Of a DNA stretch of 64,000 nt, positions 32,657 to 41,530 are shown piece by piece. The translations under genes and the position numbers were made by a program. The first letter of the stretch is position 1, and each line of letters opens with the position of its first letter. This stretch comes from an uncultured Clostridia bacterium. Its GTDB lineage: Bacteria > Bacillota > Clostridia > Christensenellales > Borkfalkiaceae. The notes under the pieces are model-generated. The model saw only the letters and a list, made by a program, of their open reading frames with translations. It did not search any database and was not told the origin of the DNA. The stretch spans positions 101,818 to 165,817 of the forward strand of contig CAKQME010000005.1 of assembly GCA_934254815.1 (NCBI GenBank), given 5' to 3'.

Positions 32657-33205
32657 ATGAAAGCTAAACAAGCGAAACAATTAAGCAAATTATTAGCGTT
32701 TTTAGGCGCGATTCTCGCGTTGGTGGCGGTAATTATGATTTTCTTACCGCAAATCGTTTCGGCAAACGAAAACAGCGATACCGCTTACAACGGAATTAAA
32801 CTCGCATTCGGCGCAACGCTCACGTCTGCGGATTTAGGCGGTATAGTAGGCGGTTCGGCTAAAATAACGTTTTCGTTTATGAATTTGCTCGCTTACATTC
32901 TCGTTCTTGTAGGCCTTGTAATCACCGTATTACAACTTGTAGGTATGTGCAAGGGCAAACTTGCGACTTTAATCGCCGCAATCGCTTTAATCGCCGGCGG
33001 CGTTTTATTCTTCTTTGTTCTTAACTTCTCGTCTATTGCAACTACTACGGAAGTATTAGGACATTCGAAGACCACTACGGCTACTTTCGCAAGCTATAAT
33101 TCCGAAAACACAACAATCTGGAAGCTTGGCTACGGCGCGCTTGTAGGAGGAATAACCGCTATTGTCGGCGGAGTTCTTACTCTCGGAAAAGCTGTTATCG
33201 ACTAA
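32657..33205 (+). CDS. Unrecognised small membrane protein, four helices
   Basis: A 182-residue protein I do not recognise. It has four clear hydrophobic segments: about residues 10-32, 72-96, 103-125 and 158-178. Between the first two lies an exported loop with Asn/Ser/Thr/Gly-rich sequence, and a second such loop (ATTTEVLGHSKTTTATFAS) follows the third helix, so both termini are probably cytosolic. The ATG at 32657 is preceded by AAGGAGG; an upstream in-frame ATG at 32627 lies too close to the promoter. It has its own promoter and terminator, so it is monocistronic. No function can be assigned. Confidence 0.8.
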   Translation: MKAKQAKQLSKLLAFLGAILALVAVIMIFLPQIVSANENSDTAYNGIKLAFGATLTSADLGGIVGGSAKITFSFMNLLAYILVLVGLVITVLQLVGMCKGKLATLIAAIALIAGGVLFFFVLNFSSIATTTEVLGHSKTTTATFASYNSENTTIWKLGYGALVGGITAIVGGVLTLGKAVID

Positions 33206-33222
33206 TTAAATTTAAAAATTAT

Positions 33223-33270
33223 AAAACTCCCGTCGGATACCGTTTTATGCTATCTTCGACGGGAGTTTTT
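33223..33270. terminator. Terminator after the membrane-protein gene, bidirectional
   Basis: AAAACTCCCGTCG (33223-33235) pairs with CGACGGGAGTTTT (33257-33269) over a 21-base loop, with A and T runs on both sides. The following 134 bases to murC (33271-33404) show nothing I can identify. Confidence 0.85.
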
Positions 33271-33404
33271 ATATATAATTTTGTTTTATCGGTCTATGAA
33301 CCGGCATTTCGGAAAATGAGCGAATACCGTTCATAAAGACATTATCGGGGCAATTTATCGGAGGGGTATTTCTCGCTTGCGTTCAATAGAATATAACGCC
33401 GTTT

Positions 33405-34721
33405 TTAATTAAGATATTCGCGGATAAGTTCCGCCAAATCGCCCGCGCCGAGTATAAGCAACGCTTCGACACTTTCGGCTCCGTTTTTCAGATATTTAAT
33501 CAATTCGTCGAAATCCTCGAAATATTTTCCGCGTTCGCCTGTATCTTTATATAAATCAAGTGCGCTACCGCCGGGTTGAAATTCTTCTCTCGCAGGGAAA
33601 GTTTTATATAATATCGGATTTTCTATTTCGGATAAAACACGAATAAATTCGTCTTTTAAAAATATCGTGCGAGAATATGTGTGCGGCTGAAATACCGCGC
33701 GGAATTTATCGCCGTATACTTCGCGGGCGGTGGATAAGGCGGCTTCTATCTCTCTCGGATGATGCGCGTAATCTATAATCACGTCCGCGCCGTTTAATTT
33801 TCCGACCTTTTCAAATCTTCTTCTTACGCCTTTAAAATTTTTCAGTCCGCGTTTTATATACTTTATATCTATACCGGTTTCCGTTGCGACCGCAGCCGCC
33901 GCAAGCGCGTTTACCGCGTTATGTCTGCCCGCCACTTTTAATTTTATACGGCACAATTTTTCTCCGCCCTTGACAAAATCAAAGGAATACGCGCCTTTTT
34001 CGGACTTCATATTATCCGCCGTATAAAGCCCTTTATTCAACCCGAACGTAACGGCGTTTAAATCAGCAAACGCAGATAAAATTTTATCGTCTGCATTTAT
34101 AATAGCCTTATCGGCGGTTTTTAAATATGTATAATAACAATCGGCAAGTTCTTCGCGTGAAGAATAACAGTCTAAATGGTCGGCGTCCGCGCTGAGACAC
34201 ACTGCCGCGTTACATTTGATATCGAGCAAATTTTTCTTATATTCGCAAACTTCGGTTAAAAAGAGTTTCGAGCCGCGTATCACGCAGTTGGAAAAGGTTT
34301 TATCTTCCCCGCCGATATGCGCGGTAAAATCTTCGTTTGCGGCAGCGTATATATGCGCAAGCATACAAGTGACCGTAGTTTTCCCGTGACAACCGCCGAC
34401 GCCAACGACTTCGCGGAAGTTCTCAGCCACGCTCTTTAACAATCCGCTTCTGTTCAGTATATACAAGCCCAGTTCTTCGGCGCGTTTTAGTTCGGGGTCG
34501 TCTTTTCTGACGGCGTCCGAATACACCGCCATCTGCACGTTTTCAAGCATTTCAGGGTGATGCCCGATAACTATGGTCGCGCCAAGTTCTTCAAGTTCGC
34601 GGGTGTAAACCGAAGCGCGCAAATCGCTTCCGCTGACCTGAAAGCCGAAACTTAAAAGATATTTTGCAAGCGCGGACATACTCACCCCGCCGATTCCTAT
34701 AAAATGTACGCAGAAATTCAT
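33405..34721 (-). CDS. murC: UDP-N-acetylmuramate--L-alanine ligase
   Basis: A 438-residue Mur ligase with FIGIGGVSMSALA at the N-terminus, P-loop GVGGCHGKTT near residue 108, AGRHNAVNALAA, RRFEKVG and DYAHHPREIEA, the MurC set. It adds L-alanine to UDP-MurNAc in the cytosol, the first peptide step of peptidoglycan. It is separate from the ddl/murF-like operon. AAGGA lies about 11 bases before the ATG; the promoter is not clear. Confidence 0.95.
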   Translation of the reverse strand: MNFCVHFIGIGGVSMSALAKYLLSFGFQVSGSDLRASVYTRELEELGATIVIGHHPEMLENVQMAVYSDAVRKDDPELKRAEELGLYILNRSGLLKSVAENFREVVGVGGCHGKTTVTCMLAHIYAAANEDFTAHIGGEDKTFSNCVIRGSKLFLTEVCEYKKNLLDIKCNAAVCLSADADHLDCYSSREELADCYYTYLKTADKAIINADDKILSAFADLNAVTFGLNKGLYTADNMKSEKGAYSFDFVKGGEKLCRIKLKVAGRHNAVNALAAAAVATETGIDIKYIKRGLKNFKGVRRRFEKVGKLNGADVIIDYAHHPREIEAALSTAREVYGDKFRAVFQPHTYSRTIFLKDEFIRVLSEIENPILYKTFPAREEFQPGGSALDLYKDTGERGKYFEDFDELIKYLKNGAESVEALLILGAGDLAELIREYLN

Positions 34722-34810
34722 TATATTAAGTCCTTACGCTATCATTTTATGATATTTGCAACGGTTTAACGCGATTTTTCAAAAAAAAATAAAAAATTTT
34801 CGATTTTTTG

Positions 34811-34876
34811 TTGAAAAGGTGAAAAAAATGTAGTATCATATAAGCGAAAGTAGCCGTTATACTTCGCATACGGCTA
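34811..34876 (+). promoter_or_regulatory. spoVG promoter and leader hairpin
   Basis: TTGAAA (34811-34816) and TATCAT (34834-34839) with a 17-base spacer. The leader of about 85 bases carries a hairpin TAGCCGT (34851-34857) with ACGGCTA (34870-34876) and ends with AGGTGG before the ATG. Confidence 0.65.
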
Positions 34877-34930
34877 AGTCGGTTTAACGCAAACAGCCGA
34901 ATTAAATACATGATCAGGTGGTAAAACAAG

Positions 34931-35200
34931 ATGAAAATTTCAGACGTAAGGATCAGACACGTTCAGAAAGACAGCGGCAAACTCAGAGCTGTGGCTTCTA
35001 TAACTATAGACGACTGCTTTGTTATTCACGACATTAAAATAATCGACGGTTCAGACGGCTTTTTCGTCGCCATGCCCTCGCGTAAAACTCCCGACGGAGA
35101 TTATAAAGACATAGCGCACCCGATAAATACCGAAACCCGTCAACAGGTTATCGATGTTGTTTTAGACGCGTTTAAAAAAGACGCGGCTCAGAATTTATAA
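34931..35200 (+). CDS. spoVG: Septation regulator SpoVG
   Basis: An 89-residue SpoVG protein, starting MKISDVRIRHV with FVIHDIKIIDG and FVAMPSRKTPDGDYKDIAHPI, which is nearly diagnostic. SpoVG is a small nucleic-acid-binding regulator of septation, envelope and sporulation-linked processes in Bacillota. It is monocistronic, with AGGTGG upstream. Its presence does not prove sporulation, since non-spore formers also keep it. Confidence 0.97.
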   Translation: MKISDVRIRHVQKDSGKLRAVASITIDDCFVIHDIKIIDGSDGFFVAMPSRKTPDGDYKDIAHPINTETRQQVIDVVLDAFKKDAAQNL

Positions 35201-35219
35201 TCGGAATAAAAGACGAAAC

Positions 35220-35244
35220 AGCCCGAAAGCGACGCTTTCGGGCT
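35220..35244. terminator. Hairpin terminator between spoVG and ferritin-like gene
   Basis: AGCCCGAAAGC (35220-35230) pairs with GCTTTCGGGCT (35234-35244) over a 3-base loop. The T tract is weak on plus (TTATGG); on minus it is followed by GTTTCGTCTTTTATT. It probably serves both convergent genes. Confidence 0.65.
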
Positions 35245-35265
35245 TATGGAGTATGATAGGCTATA

Positions 35266-36537
35266 TCAGTTCTTCTTGAAATTCGTACTTTCGGCTTCGC
35301 CGGGTTTTATACCTACCGACACGTTGTCGATTTTTCTCGAACGAAGAGCTTCGACGGGTTCGGGTTTTAACTCGAAACGATAATCTTTGCCGTGTTCGAA
35401 AATACGTTTTTCTATTACGTTATGCGAAGGTATCATCTCGCTATCGGGCGTGATAGTCTTGCCGTATTTGAAAAATATCGAGCTTTGAGGCAAGTCCTCG
35501 ACCTTTTCGTAATCTTCTTTTACGGAAGTAAACTGCGCCGTAGCGCCTAAAATATCCCTGACGTATTCGACGTTTTCATGGAGGGACAGAGGTTCGGGGA
35601 ATTTGCCGTCGGGGATAACTTCAGACGGGTCTTTTTTGCCGTATTTTTTCATAAGTTCGCATGCGTTATGCAAATGCGTTACTTCGGTATGGAAATTTTC
35701 TTCCCAAATACCTTTCACATAATCGTCCGTTTCGGTTTCATAACACGACCAGTAAAGGAAACATTCGCAATATTCGTGCCACAAAAGCATATCGAGCCAA
35801 CTGCCCTTTGTATCTATAAGGCTTTCGTATTGCGTAACGTGTTCTTCTTCTACAAGAGCAATCTCTTCATACAATCTGCGAGATAAATCATTGTTTCCGA
35901 AATTCGCCAGATTCATATAATAGTTCATCGTCTGCTGTTCCGCGGCGGTGATAATCATAGTCGCTAGCACGGTCTGCTTGTCTGCTGTTTTATTATTTAC
36001 GGGTTTTCTGACGTTATCCGACGGATATCTGTGGTGTGCGATGGTAGGTCTGCCCGGCATTATCTCGGTATACCCGCCGACAAGCCTTTCAGCCAGCACT
36101 CCCTGCTCCATTTCAAGCTGATTAGCATAGCGGTAAAGATGATCGAAGTCTTCTAAAAGCGCGAAATCCAACGCTTTTTTAACGTTAAAATTCTTTTCTT
36201 TTTTAGCGAGTTCCGCCGTCAGGTCGACCGCCAGCTGTTCATAACCTATCGTATGTTCGAGAACGGTTTCGTCGATAGGTTTAAGCATAGATATTTTCAG
36301 CTGTTGCCGTTTTTCCTGCGCGCGGGTTACGGAAAGTTCCCGTCGCAAATCGTTGTCACGGGTATGTCTTGCAAACTGATGACAAAACCAGTTAGCTTCA
36401 AATTCCGTACCGTTCATTAAAATAATTCGAGTTTTCGTATACGGGTCTACTTCGTGTTTATTATACGAATGCGGATAGAGTTTATCCCACGTTTCAAACA
36501 CTGTCTTTTTTTGCGGTTTCTCTTTAAAAGGATTCAT
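35266..36537 (-). CDS. Ferritin-like di-iron protein, function unknown
   Basis: A 423-residue soluble helical protein. Its middle contains paired helices with metal-ligand patterns: LEHTIGYEQLAVDL, AAEQQTMNYYMNLANF, EEIALVEEEHVTQYESL and HEYCECFLYWSCYETE, then ENFHTEVTHLHNACEL. The repeated E-x-x-H/Q spacing is that of ferritin-like four-helix bundles that bind two irons. The N-terminal 70 and C-terminal 100 residues are not recognised. Possible roles are oxygen or peroxide detoxification or an oxidase; none is proven. GAGG lies seven bases before the ATG, and a terminator hairpin sits only 15 bases upstream. Confidence 0.65.
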   Translation of the reverse strand: MNPFKEKPQKKTVFETWDKLYPHSYNKHEVDPYTKTRIILMNGTEFEANWFCHQFARHTRDNDLRRELSVTRAQEKRQQLKISMLKPIDETVLEHTIGYEQLAVDLTAELAKKEKNFNVKKALDFALLEDFDHLYRYANQLEMEQGVLAERLVGGYTEIMPGRPTIAHHRYPSDNVRKPVNNKTADKQTVLATMIITAAEQQTMNYYMNLANFGNNDLSRRLYEEIALVEEEHVTQYESLIDTKGSWLDMLLWHEYCECFLYWSCYETETDDYVKGIWEENFHTEVTHLHNACELMKKYGKKDPSEVIPDGKFPEPLSLHENVEYVRDILGATAQFTSVKEDYEKVEDLPQSSIFFKYGKTITPDSEMIPSHNVIEKRIFEHGKDYRFELKPEPVEALRSRKIDNVSVGIKPGEAESTNFKKN

Positions 36538-36552
36538 ATTTTACCTCACAAT

Positions 36553-36585
36553 AAAAAAATCTGCGGAAATTTTCGTTCCGCAGAT
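36553..36585 (-). terminator. Terminator between nadE fusion and ferritin-like gene
   Basis: On the minus strand ATCTGCGGAA (36585-36576) pairs with TTCCGCAGAT (36568-36559), followed by TTTTTTTATT. It ends 15 bases before the ferritin-like start codon, so no separate promoter fits between them. Confidence 0.85.
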
Positions 36586-36609
36586 AATTTTTGACTAATT
36601 ATAAAAATT

Positions 36610-38745
36610 CTATTCACAATTTTTTAAATCGTTGAGATAAGCCGCATAGTACGCGTCGCTCGGCATACGCCAATCGCCGCGCGGCGAAAGAGAAACGCTG
36701 CCGACTTTAACCCCGTCGGGCAGGCACGAACGCTTGAATTGCTGACCGAAAAAGCGTTTTATAAACGTTTCAAGCCATTTATATATAGTCTCTTCGGAAT
36801 ACTTTCCGTTAAAAGTTTTTTTGGCTATCGCATATATTTTAGACGGAGCAAACCCTGCGCGGACGAAATAATACAGATAAAAATCGTGCAGTTCGTAAGG
36901 TCCGACTATATCTTCGGTCTTCTGGCTGATTTCTCCGTCTTTAGCGGGGATAAGTTCGGGGCTTACGGGCGTAGCGAGTATATCTTTTAAAATCGCGCCC
37001 GTTTTACCGCCCTGCTTTTCCGCAACGTAATTAACTATATATCTGACGAGCGTTTTAGGCACGGAAGCGTTTACGCCGTACATAGACATATGATCTCCGT
37101 TATAGGTCGCCCAACCGAGCGCGAGTTCGGAAAGATCGCCCGTACCTACGACTATTCCGCCGTTTTTATTAGCGACGTCCATAAGCACTTGCGTGCGTTC
37201 GCGCGCCTGCGAGTTTTCATAAGTAACGTCGGTCAGGCGTTCGTCCTGTCCGATATCTTTGAAATGGCTAAGCACGCTGTCGGTTATATTTATTTCTTTA
37301 AGCGTTACGCCGAGCGCTTCGGCAAGTTCTACGGAGTTATTCTTAGTTCGGCTCGTAGTTCCGAAACACGGCATTGTAACAGCGATTATATCTTTACGTG
37401 GGCGTTTAAGCAAATCAATCGCTCGGCACGCGACAAGAATTGCGAGCGTACTGTCAAGTCCTCCCGAAAGACCTATGACGAGGCTTTTACAGTTTATTTT
37501 TTCGACGCGCGTTTTAAGCCCCTGAGCCTGAATACGCAAAATCAATTCGGCGCGGGCTTCTATTTCGCTGTTATCCGACGGAACGAACGGGGCAGGAGAA
37601 TATTTCCTGTCGAACTCGTCCGACGGCTCTGCCGAAAACTCTATAACCTTATATTCCGTATTGCTTGCGGGAATATAATTGAACAGTCTTTCGCGTTCGT
37701 ATTCTATGAACGACAAGTCGACGTCGGCTACGGTAAGTCCGTTTTCGAACAACTCGCTTTCGCCTAATAGTTTACCGTTTTCGGCAATAAGATTATGCCC
37801 CGCAAAAACCATATCGGTAGAAGATTCTCCGTCGCCGGCATCGCAATAGACGTAGGCCGAAACAGTTTTTGCCGACTGCGCAAGTACGAGCGAACGACGA
37901 TATTCGGCTTTACCGATAAGCTCGTCGCTTGCGGAAAGATTTAAAATCAAAGTAGCTCCGTTTACGGAATGATTATATGACGGAGAATTTACAGCCCACA
38001 AATCTTCGCAGATTTCTATGGCGATTTTCTCCGATTTCATCTCCGCGTTTACGAATATGAGTTTTGTTCCGAACGGTACTTTTTCTCCGCCGATAATTAT
38101 TTCCGTATTATCCTCCGACGCGGGCGCAAACTGACGGCGTTCGTAAAACTCGTTATAATTCGGTATATAAGTTTTAGGCGTAACGCCCATAATATTTCCG
38201 TCGAAAAACGCGACGGCGCAGTTATAAAGCCTGCCGTTAAACCTTAACGGCGCGCCGACAACAAAGAAAATTTTATGATTTTTACTGTAATTTTTAATTT
38301 CGAGCAACGCATTTTCGACTTCAGACAGCATAAGCGGCTGATAGAAAAGGTCGGAAGCCGTATAACCCGTTAAAAACAATTCGGGGAAAACAAGCACTTT
38401 AACGCATTTAGTTTCCGCGTTTAAAATTTCGCGTTTAACCGTTTCGGCGTTGGTTTTCACGTCGGCAAGTTTAACTCTCGGAGTAACCGCGCCGACTTTT
38501 ACGAAACCGAAGTTTTTATCGTTTACCGCCGCTTTATGTTCGCATTTTTCACCGAGTATATCTTCGACCGTTACAGATAACGCCCGCGCCAGCCCCTGCA
38601 AGGCTTCGGTCTTCACGCTTTTGGTTTTACCGGACAAAATGCGATTAAGAGTTCCGAGCGGAACGCCGCTTTTTACGGAGAGTTCTTCCGCCGTAAAACC
38701 GCGTTCGTTTTTATATTTTCTCAAATTACAAATTATATCGTTCAT
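36610..38745 (-). CDS. nadE: NAD+ synthase (glutamine-hydrolysing) with N-terminal XRE domain
   Basis: A 711-residue protein in one uninterrupted frame. Residues 1-66 are an XRE-type helix-turn-helix (FTAEELSVKSGVPLGTLNRILSG). Residues 78-360 are the nitrilase-type glutaminase with Glu122 (FPELFLTGY), Lys191 and Cys246 (EICEDLW). The C-terminal NAD synthase has the ATP-binding GLSGGLDST (427-432 core). It amidates NaAD to NAD+ in the cytosol. Ordinary two-domain bacterial NadE is about 640 residues and lacks the DNA-binding part. The start codon has no nearby ribosome binding site, and the promoter at 38783-38755 predicts a nearly leaderless mRNA. Confidence 0.93.
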   Translation of the reverse strand: MNDIICNLRKYKNERGFTAEELSVKSGVPLGTLNRILSGKTKSVKTEALQGLARALSVTVEDILGEKCEHKAAVNDKNFGFVKVGAVTPRVKLADVKTNAETVKREILNAETKCVKVLVFPELFLTGYTASDLFYQPLMLSEVENALLEIKNYSKNHKIFFVVGAPLRFNGRLYNCAVAFFDGNIMGVTPKTYIPNYNEFYERRQFAPASEDNTEIIIGGEKVPFGTKLIFVNAEMKSEKIAIEICEDLWAVNSPSYNHSVNGATLILNLSASDELIGKAEYRRSLVLAQSAKTVSAYVYCDAGDGESSTDMVFAGHNLIAENGKLLGESELFENGLTVADVDLSFIEYERERLFNYIPASNTEYKVIEFSAEPSDEFDRKYSPAPFVPSDNSEIEARAELILRIQAQGLKTRVEKINCKSLVIGLSGGLDSTLAILVACRAIDLLKRPRKDIIAVTMPCFGTTSRTKNNSVELAEALGVTLKEINITDSVLSHFKDIGQDERLTDVTYENSQARERTQVLMDVANKNGGIVVGTGDLSELALGWATYNGDHMSMYGVNASVPKTLVRYIVNYVAEKQGGKTGAILKDILATPVSPELIPAKDGEISQKTEDIVGPYELHDFYLYYFVRAGFAPSKIYAIAKKTFNGKYSEETIYKWLETFIKRFFGQQFKRSCLPDGVKVGSVSLSPRGDWRMPSDAYYAAYLNDLKNCE

Positions 38746-38754
38746 AATAAATAC

Positions 38755-38783
38755 AGTTTATCACTTCCGATAAAATTTGTAAA
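38755..38783 (-). promoter_or_regulatory. Promoter of the XRE-NadE gene
   Basis: On the minus strand TTTACA (38783-38778) and TAAACT (38760-38755) are 17 bases apart. The start codon at 38745 lies nine bases after the -10 box, so the leader is at most a few bases. Confidence 0.6.
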
Positions 38784-38789
38784 GCGTTT

Positions 38790-39743
38790 TTAGCCACAGA
38801 GAAACTCAAAAATCGTTTTACCGTCGTTTTCGGAAAAGTTACAGACAATCGAATCGAGTTCGGTTATACGCTTTATTATCTTTAAATCAAATTCGCCAAA
38901 ATTCGCTTTGCCGAAAGTAAAAACTACTTTTATTTCGTTTTTGGTTTTACAACTTTTTACGGAGATTTTATCCCCGTTTTCAGCGCCGTCGATTATAGCG
39001 GAAAACAGAATTTGCCAAAGTTCGTCGATAAATTCTTCCTGCGCGGCGATAACTATCGGCGGCAAATCCACATCTACGTCGAGTTCTTTCCGTTCTACCT
39101 GTTTATAAAATTTAACGGCTTGACGTTCTATCTGCTCGTTAAGATAAAACGACCGCTTATCAGAAATATGCTCCGATTCGAGTTTACTTAAAAGCATCGC
39201 CTTATCTACAAGTTCGGATAGCGCGCGACTTTCGGAATAAATTTCGCCGCAAACAGATTTTCGTTCATTCAACGTTATATCGCCCGATATCAGTCTTTCG
39301 GAAAGGCATTTCAATCTATCGACAGGCTTGCCGAATTTAAGCGAAAAACTCTCTATAAACCCGCTTTTAAGCACCTCGGCAGAATCGAGTTGAGCCAGAA
39401 GCATATTAAGCCCGTCGGCAATTTCGTCGAAACTCTCGTTTTTTACCGTAGTCACCTTTACGGTAAAATCACCCGACTCGGCGGCAACGAGCGCGCGATC
39501 CACCTCCCTCAAAAACGCATTTTCGCTCTTTTTATAATTCATTATTACTACTATAGACGAGAGCGCGCACGCCGCAACGCCGATAACTATCATCACAAGG
39601 ATATAATCCTCGAAAAAACCGTCGAGAACAATAGCGTCGAAAGCAAAAGCAATAAAACTCAAAGCCCCCGCAATCACATAGCATACAAACAAACGAAGCG
39701 CAAGTCTCCAAAAATTTTTATTTTTTCTCTCAAGCGTTTTCAT
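38790..39743 (-). CDS. Degenerate sensor-kinase paralogue without phospho-His
   Basis: A 317-residue protein laid out like the neighbouring kinase: two membrane helices (about 12-40 and 47-68), a HAMP-like segment and a helical dimerisation region. The H-box position reads FSLKFGKP, with Leu135 where the neighbour has His135 (FTHEFRTP). The ATP-binding N-box is lost (ILFSAIIDGA versus NLLSNSVKYT) and no DNGDGI/GLGL motifs remain. So it cannot autophosphorylate. It overlaps the intact kinase gene by 14 bases and is the third gene of the operon; a role as a regulator or partner of the kinase is plausible. Confidence 0.8.
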   Translation of the reverse strand: MKTLERKNKNFWRLALRLFVCYVIAGALSFIAFAFDAIVLDGFFEDYILVMIVIGVAACALSSIVVIMNYKKSENAFLREVDRALVAAESGDFTVKVTTVKNESFDEIADGLNMLLAQLDSAEVLKSGFIESFSLKFGKPVDRLKCLSERLISGDITLNERKSVCGEIYSESRALSELVDKAMLLSKLESEHISDKRSFYLNEQIERQAVKFYKQVERKELDVDVDLPPIVIAAQEEFIDELWQILFSAIIDGAENGDKISVKSCKTKNEIKVVFTFGKANFGEFDLKIIKRITELDSIVCNFSENDGKTIFEFLCG

Positions 39744-40770
39744 TTATAATCACCTCGAACGTACTTCCCTTGCCCTTTTCCGACGTAACTCTGAGTTTCC
39801 ACCCGTGCAAATCGGCTATCTTTTTTGCAATGGTAAGCCCTAACCCAACGCCCTTTGTCGGACGAGCGGAATCTTCGCGATAGTAGGCTTCGAAAATTCT
39901 ATTCAACGCTTCGTCGCTTATGCCGTCGCCGTTATCGGCAACGCTTAAGACATAACCGTTTGAAGTAGCTTTGCCGGCAACGTTTACCTTACCGCCGTTA
40001 CCCGTATACTTCACGGAATTCGACAGCAGGTTCAGCCACAGCTGCCGCGCCAAAGCCCTGGCGGCAACAACCTTAAAACTATCGGCTTTAACGGTAATTT
40101 CAACGCCTTTTTTCTGCGCTTCGTTATGAAGTTGCAATACACATTCTTCTATTTCGTTTTTTATATCGAACTCTTGTTTTTCCACAGCCGAATTTTTTAC
40201 GTCGACGCTATGCAGATAAGCAGTGGTTTCGGCAAGCCCCTTTAGCCGCTCGCATTCGGCTGAAATTATTTTGCCGTATTTACAAATTTCTTCTTCGGTG
40301 ACGTTTTCGTCTTTCAACATCATCTCGGAAAAACCCTTTATAGAAGTTATCGGGGTTCTGAATTCGTGCGTGAAGTTATTTATAAAATCGTATTTTGTTG
40401 CGGCGACTTCACCGAGTTTTTCGGTAAAAGAATTAAGTTTCTCTACTATCCCGTTAAGCTCTTCGTCATGTTTCACGGGGCGTATTTCTGCCGAGTAGTC
40501 ACCGACCGACACTTTTTTTACAACCGTTTTTACGTCGCATATAAGTTTACGCTCTCGCCTGCGGGTCAACGAAATAAACAACGCGGATACAACAACTCCG
40601 CTGCCGAACGCTCCGACAAAAAACATCAGCGCCAATATCAGTATACTATCGGTAATATACATCAGTTCGGAAAGCCAAAACACAACCAACAAACGTAATA
40701 CCGATAAAGCCGCCGCATAACCAAGCAAAACCGCAAAAACGATTTTTATTACGTCAAGTATCTTTCTCAT
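39730..40770 (-). CDS. Sensor histidine kinase
   Basis: A 346-residue membrane kinase with two hydrophobic helices (about 7-36 and 42-68), HAMP-like linker, HisKA domain with His135 in NNFTHEFRTPITS, and the ATPase domain with NLLSNSVKYT, DNGDGIS and GVGLGLTIAKK. The extracytoplasmic loop is very short, so it may sense the membrane or a partner. It overlaps the response-regulator gene by 17 bases. The stimulus is unknown. Confidence 0.93.
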   Translation of the reverse strand: MRKILDVIKIVFAVLLGYAAALSVLRLLVVFWLSELMYITDSILILALMFFVGAFGSGVVVSALFISLTRRRERKLICDVKTVVKKVSVGDYSAEIRPVKHDEELNGIVEKLNSFTEKLGEVAATKYDFINNFTHEFRTPITSIKGFSEMMLKDENVTEEEICKYGKIISAECERLKGLAETTAYLHSVDVKNSAVEKQEFDIKNEIEECVLQLHNEAQKKGVEITVKADSFKVVAARALARQLWLNLLSNSVKYTGNGGKVNVAGKATSNGYVLSVADNGDGISDEALNRIFEAYYREDSARPTKGVGLGLTIAKKIADLHGWKLRVTSEKGKGSTFEVIINENA

Positions 40771-41440
40771 TTTCCACTCCCTGATAGCCTATACGCATTA
40801 CGGTTTTTATCGAAATTTGCGGAAATCGCTCTATCTGCCGCCTTATTTTGGAAATATACACTTTCACTATATTATCGTCGACATCACTGTCTACACCCCA
40901 GAATTCGTGGAAAATCTCCCATTTGGTAAAAACTTTTTCGGGGTAAGAAAACAGTTTATAGAGTATAGCAAATTCGGTTTTTGTCGGAATGACTTTTTCT
41001 CCGTTTTTTAAATTTATCACCGAATTCGTTTCGCAGTCGAACACGATATCGCCAACCGTAATTTTTCTTTCGGTGTTTATTCTCGCCCGTCGGCATACGG
41101 CTTCGATACGCATAATCAACTCTTCTCCGTCGACGGGTTTTACGATATAATCGTCCGCGCCTAAGCCGAAACTGAGTTTTTTATCTGCCGTAGTTCCCTT
41201 TGCCGTTACCATTATTACAGGCAGAACGGGGTCTTGCCGACGAATTTCTTTAAGAACCATATTACCCGAAATTTCCGGCATCATTTCATCGCAAATGAGC
41301 ATATCTATATGTTTATCAATATAAGCGTCGAGCGCTTCTACTCCGTTTTTTACCGCTATAACGTTAAAGCCCCGCTTTTTCAACAATTCGGTTAAATAGA
41401 TAAGAATATCGTTGTCGTCATCGGCTAATAAAATATTCAT
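40754..41440 (-). CDS. OmpR/PhoB family response regulator
   Basis: A 228-residue regulator: receiver domain with DDDND near the N-terminus, phospho-acceptor Asp in MLICDEMMPE, Thr/Ser VTAKG and Lys in YIVKPVDGEE, then a winged-helix DNA-binding domain (VIPTKTEFAILYKLF...FTKWEIFHEFWG). It is the first gene of the operon with both kinases. AGAGG lies upstream of the ATG. The repeated box around 41472-41550 is its likely binding site. Confidence 0.93.
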   Translation of the reverse strand: MNILLADDDNDILIYLTELLKKRGFNVIAVKNGVEALDAYIDKHIDMLICDEMMPEISGNMVLKEIRRQDPVLPVIMVTAKGTTADKKLSFGLGADDYIVKPVDGEELIMRIEAVCRRARINTERKITVGDIVFDCETNSVINLKNGEKVIPTKTEFAILYKLFSYPEKVFTKWEIFHEFWGVDSDVDDNIVKVYISKIRRQIERFPQISIKTVMRIGYQGVENEKDT

Positions 41441-41471
41441 AAATTTACCTCTGCTTTCATTTTAACAAATT

Positions 41472-41491
41472 ACGGGTTAAAAAACAGTAAA
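41472..41491 (-). promoter_or_regulatory. Shared regulatory box upstream of the response regulator
   Basis: The minus strand reads TTTACTGTTTTTTAACCCGT. The same box, 17 of 20 bases identical, is found in the opposite direction at 41531-41550 before the divergent gene, so one factor probably controls both sides. Confidence 0.6.
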
Positions 41492-41530
41492 TTTAAAAAG
41501 AAAAATAAAAAATTTAAAAACTCTTCAATA

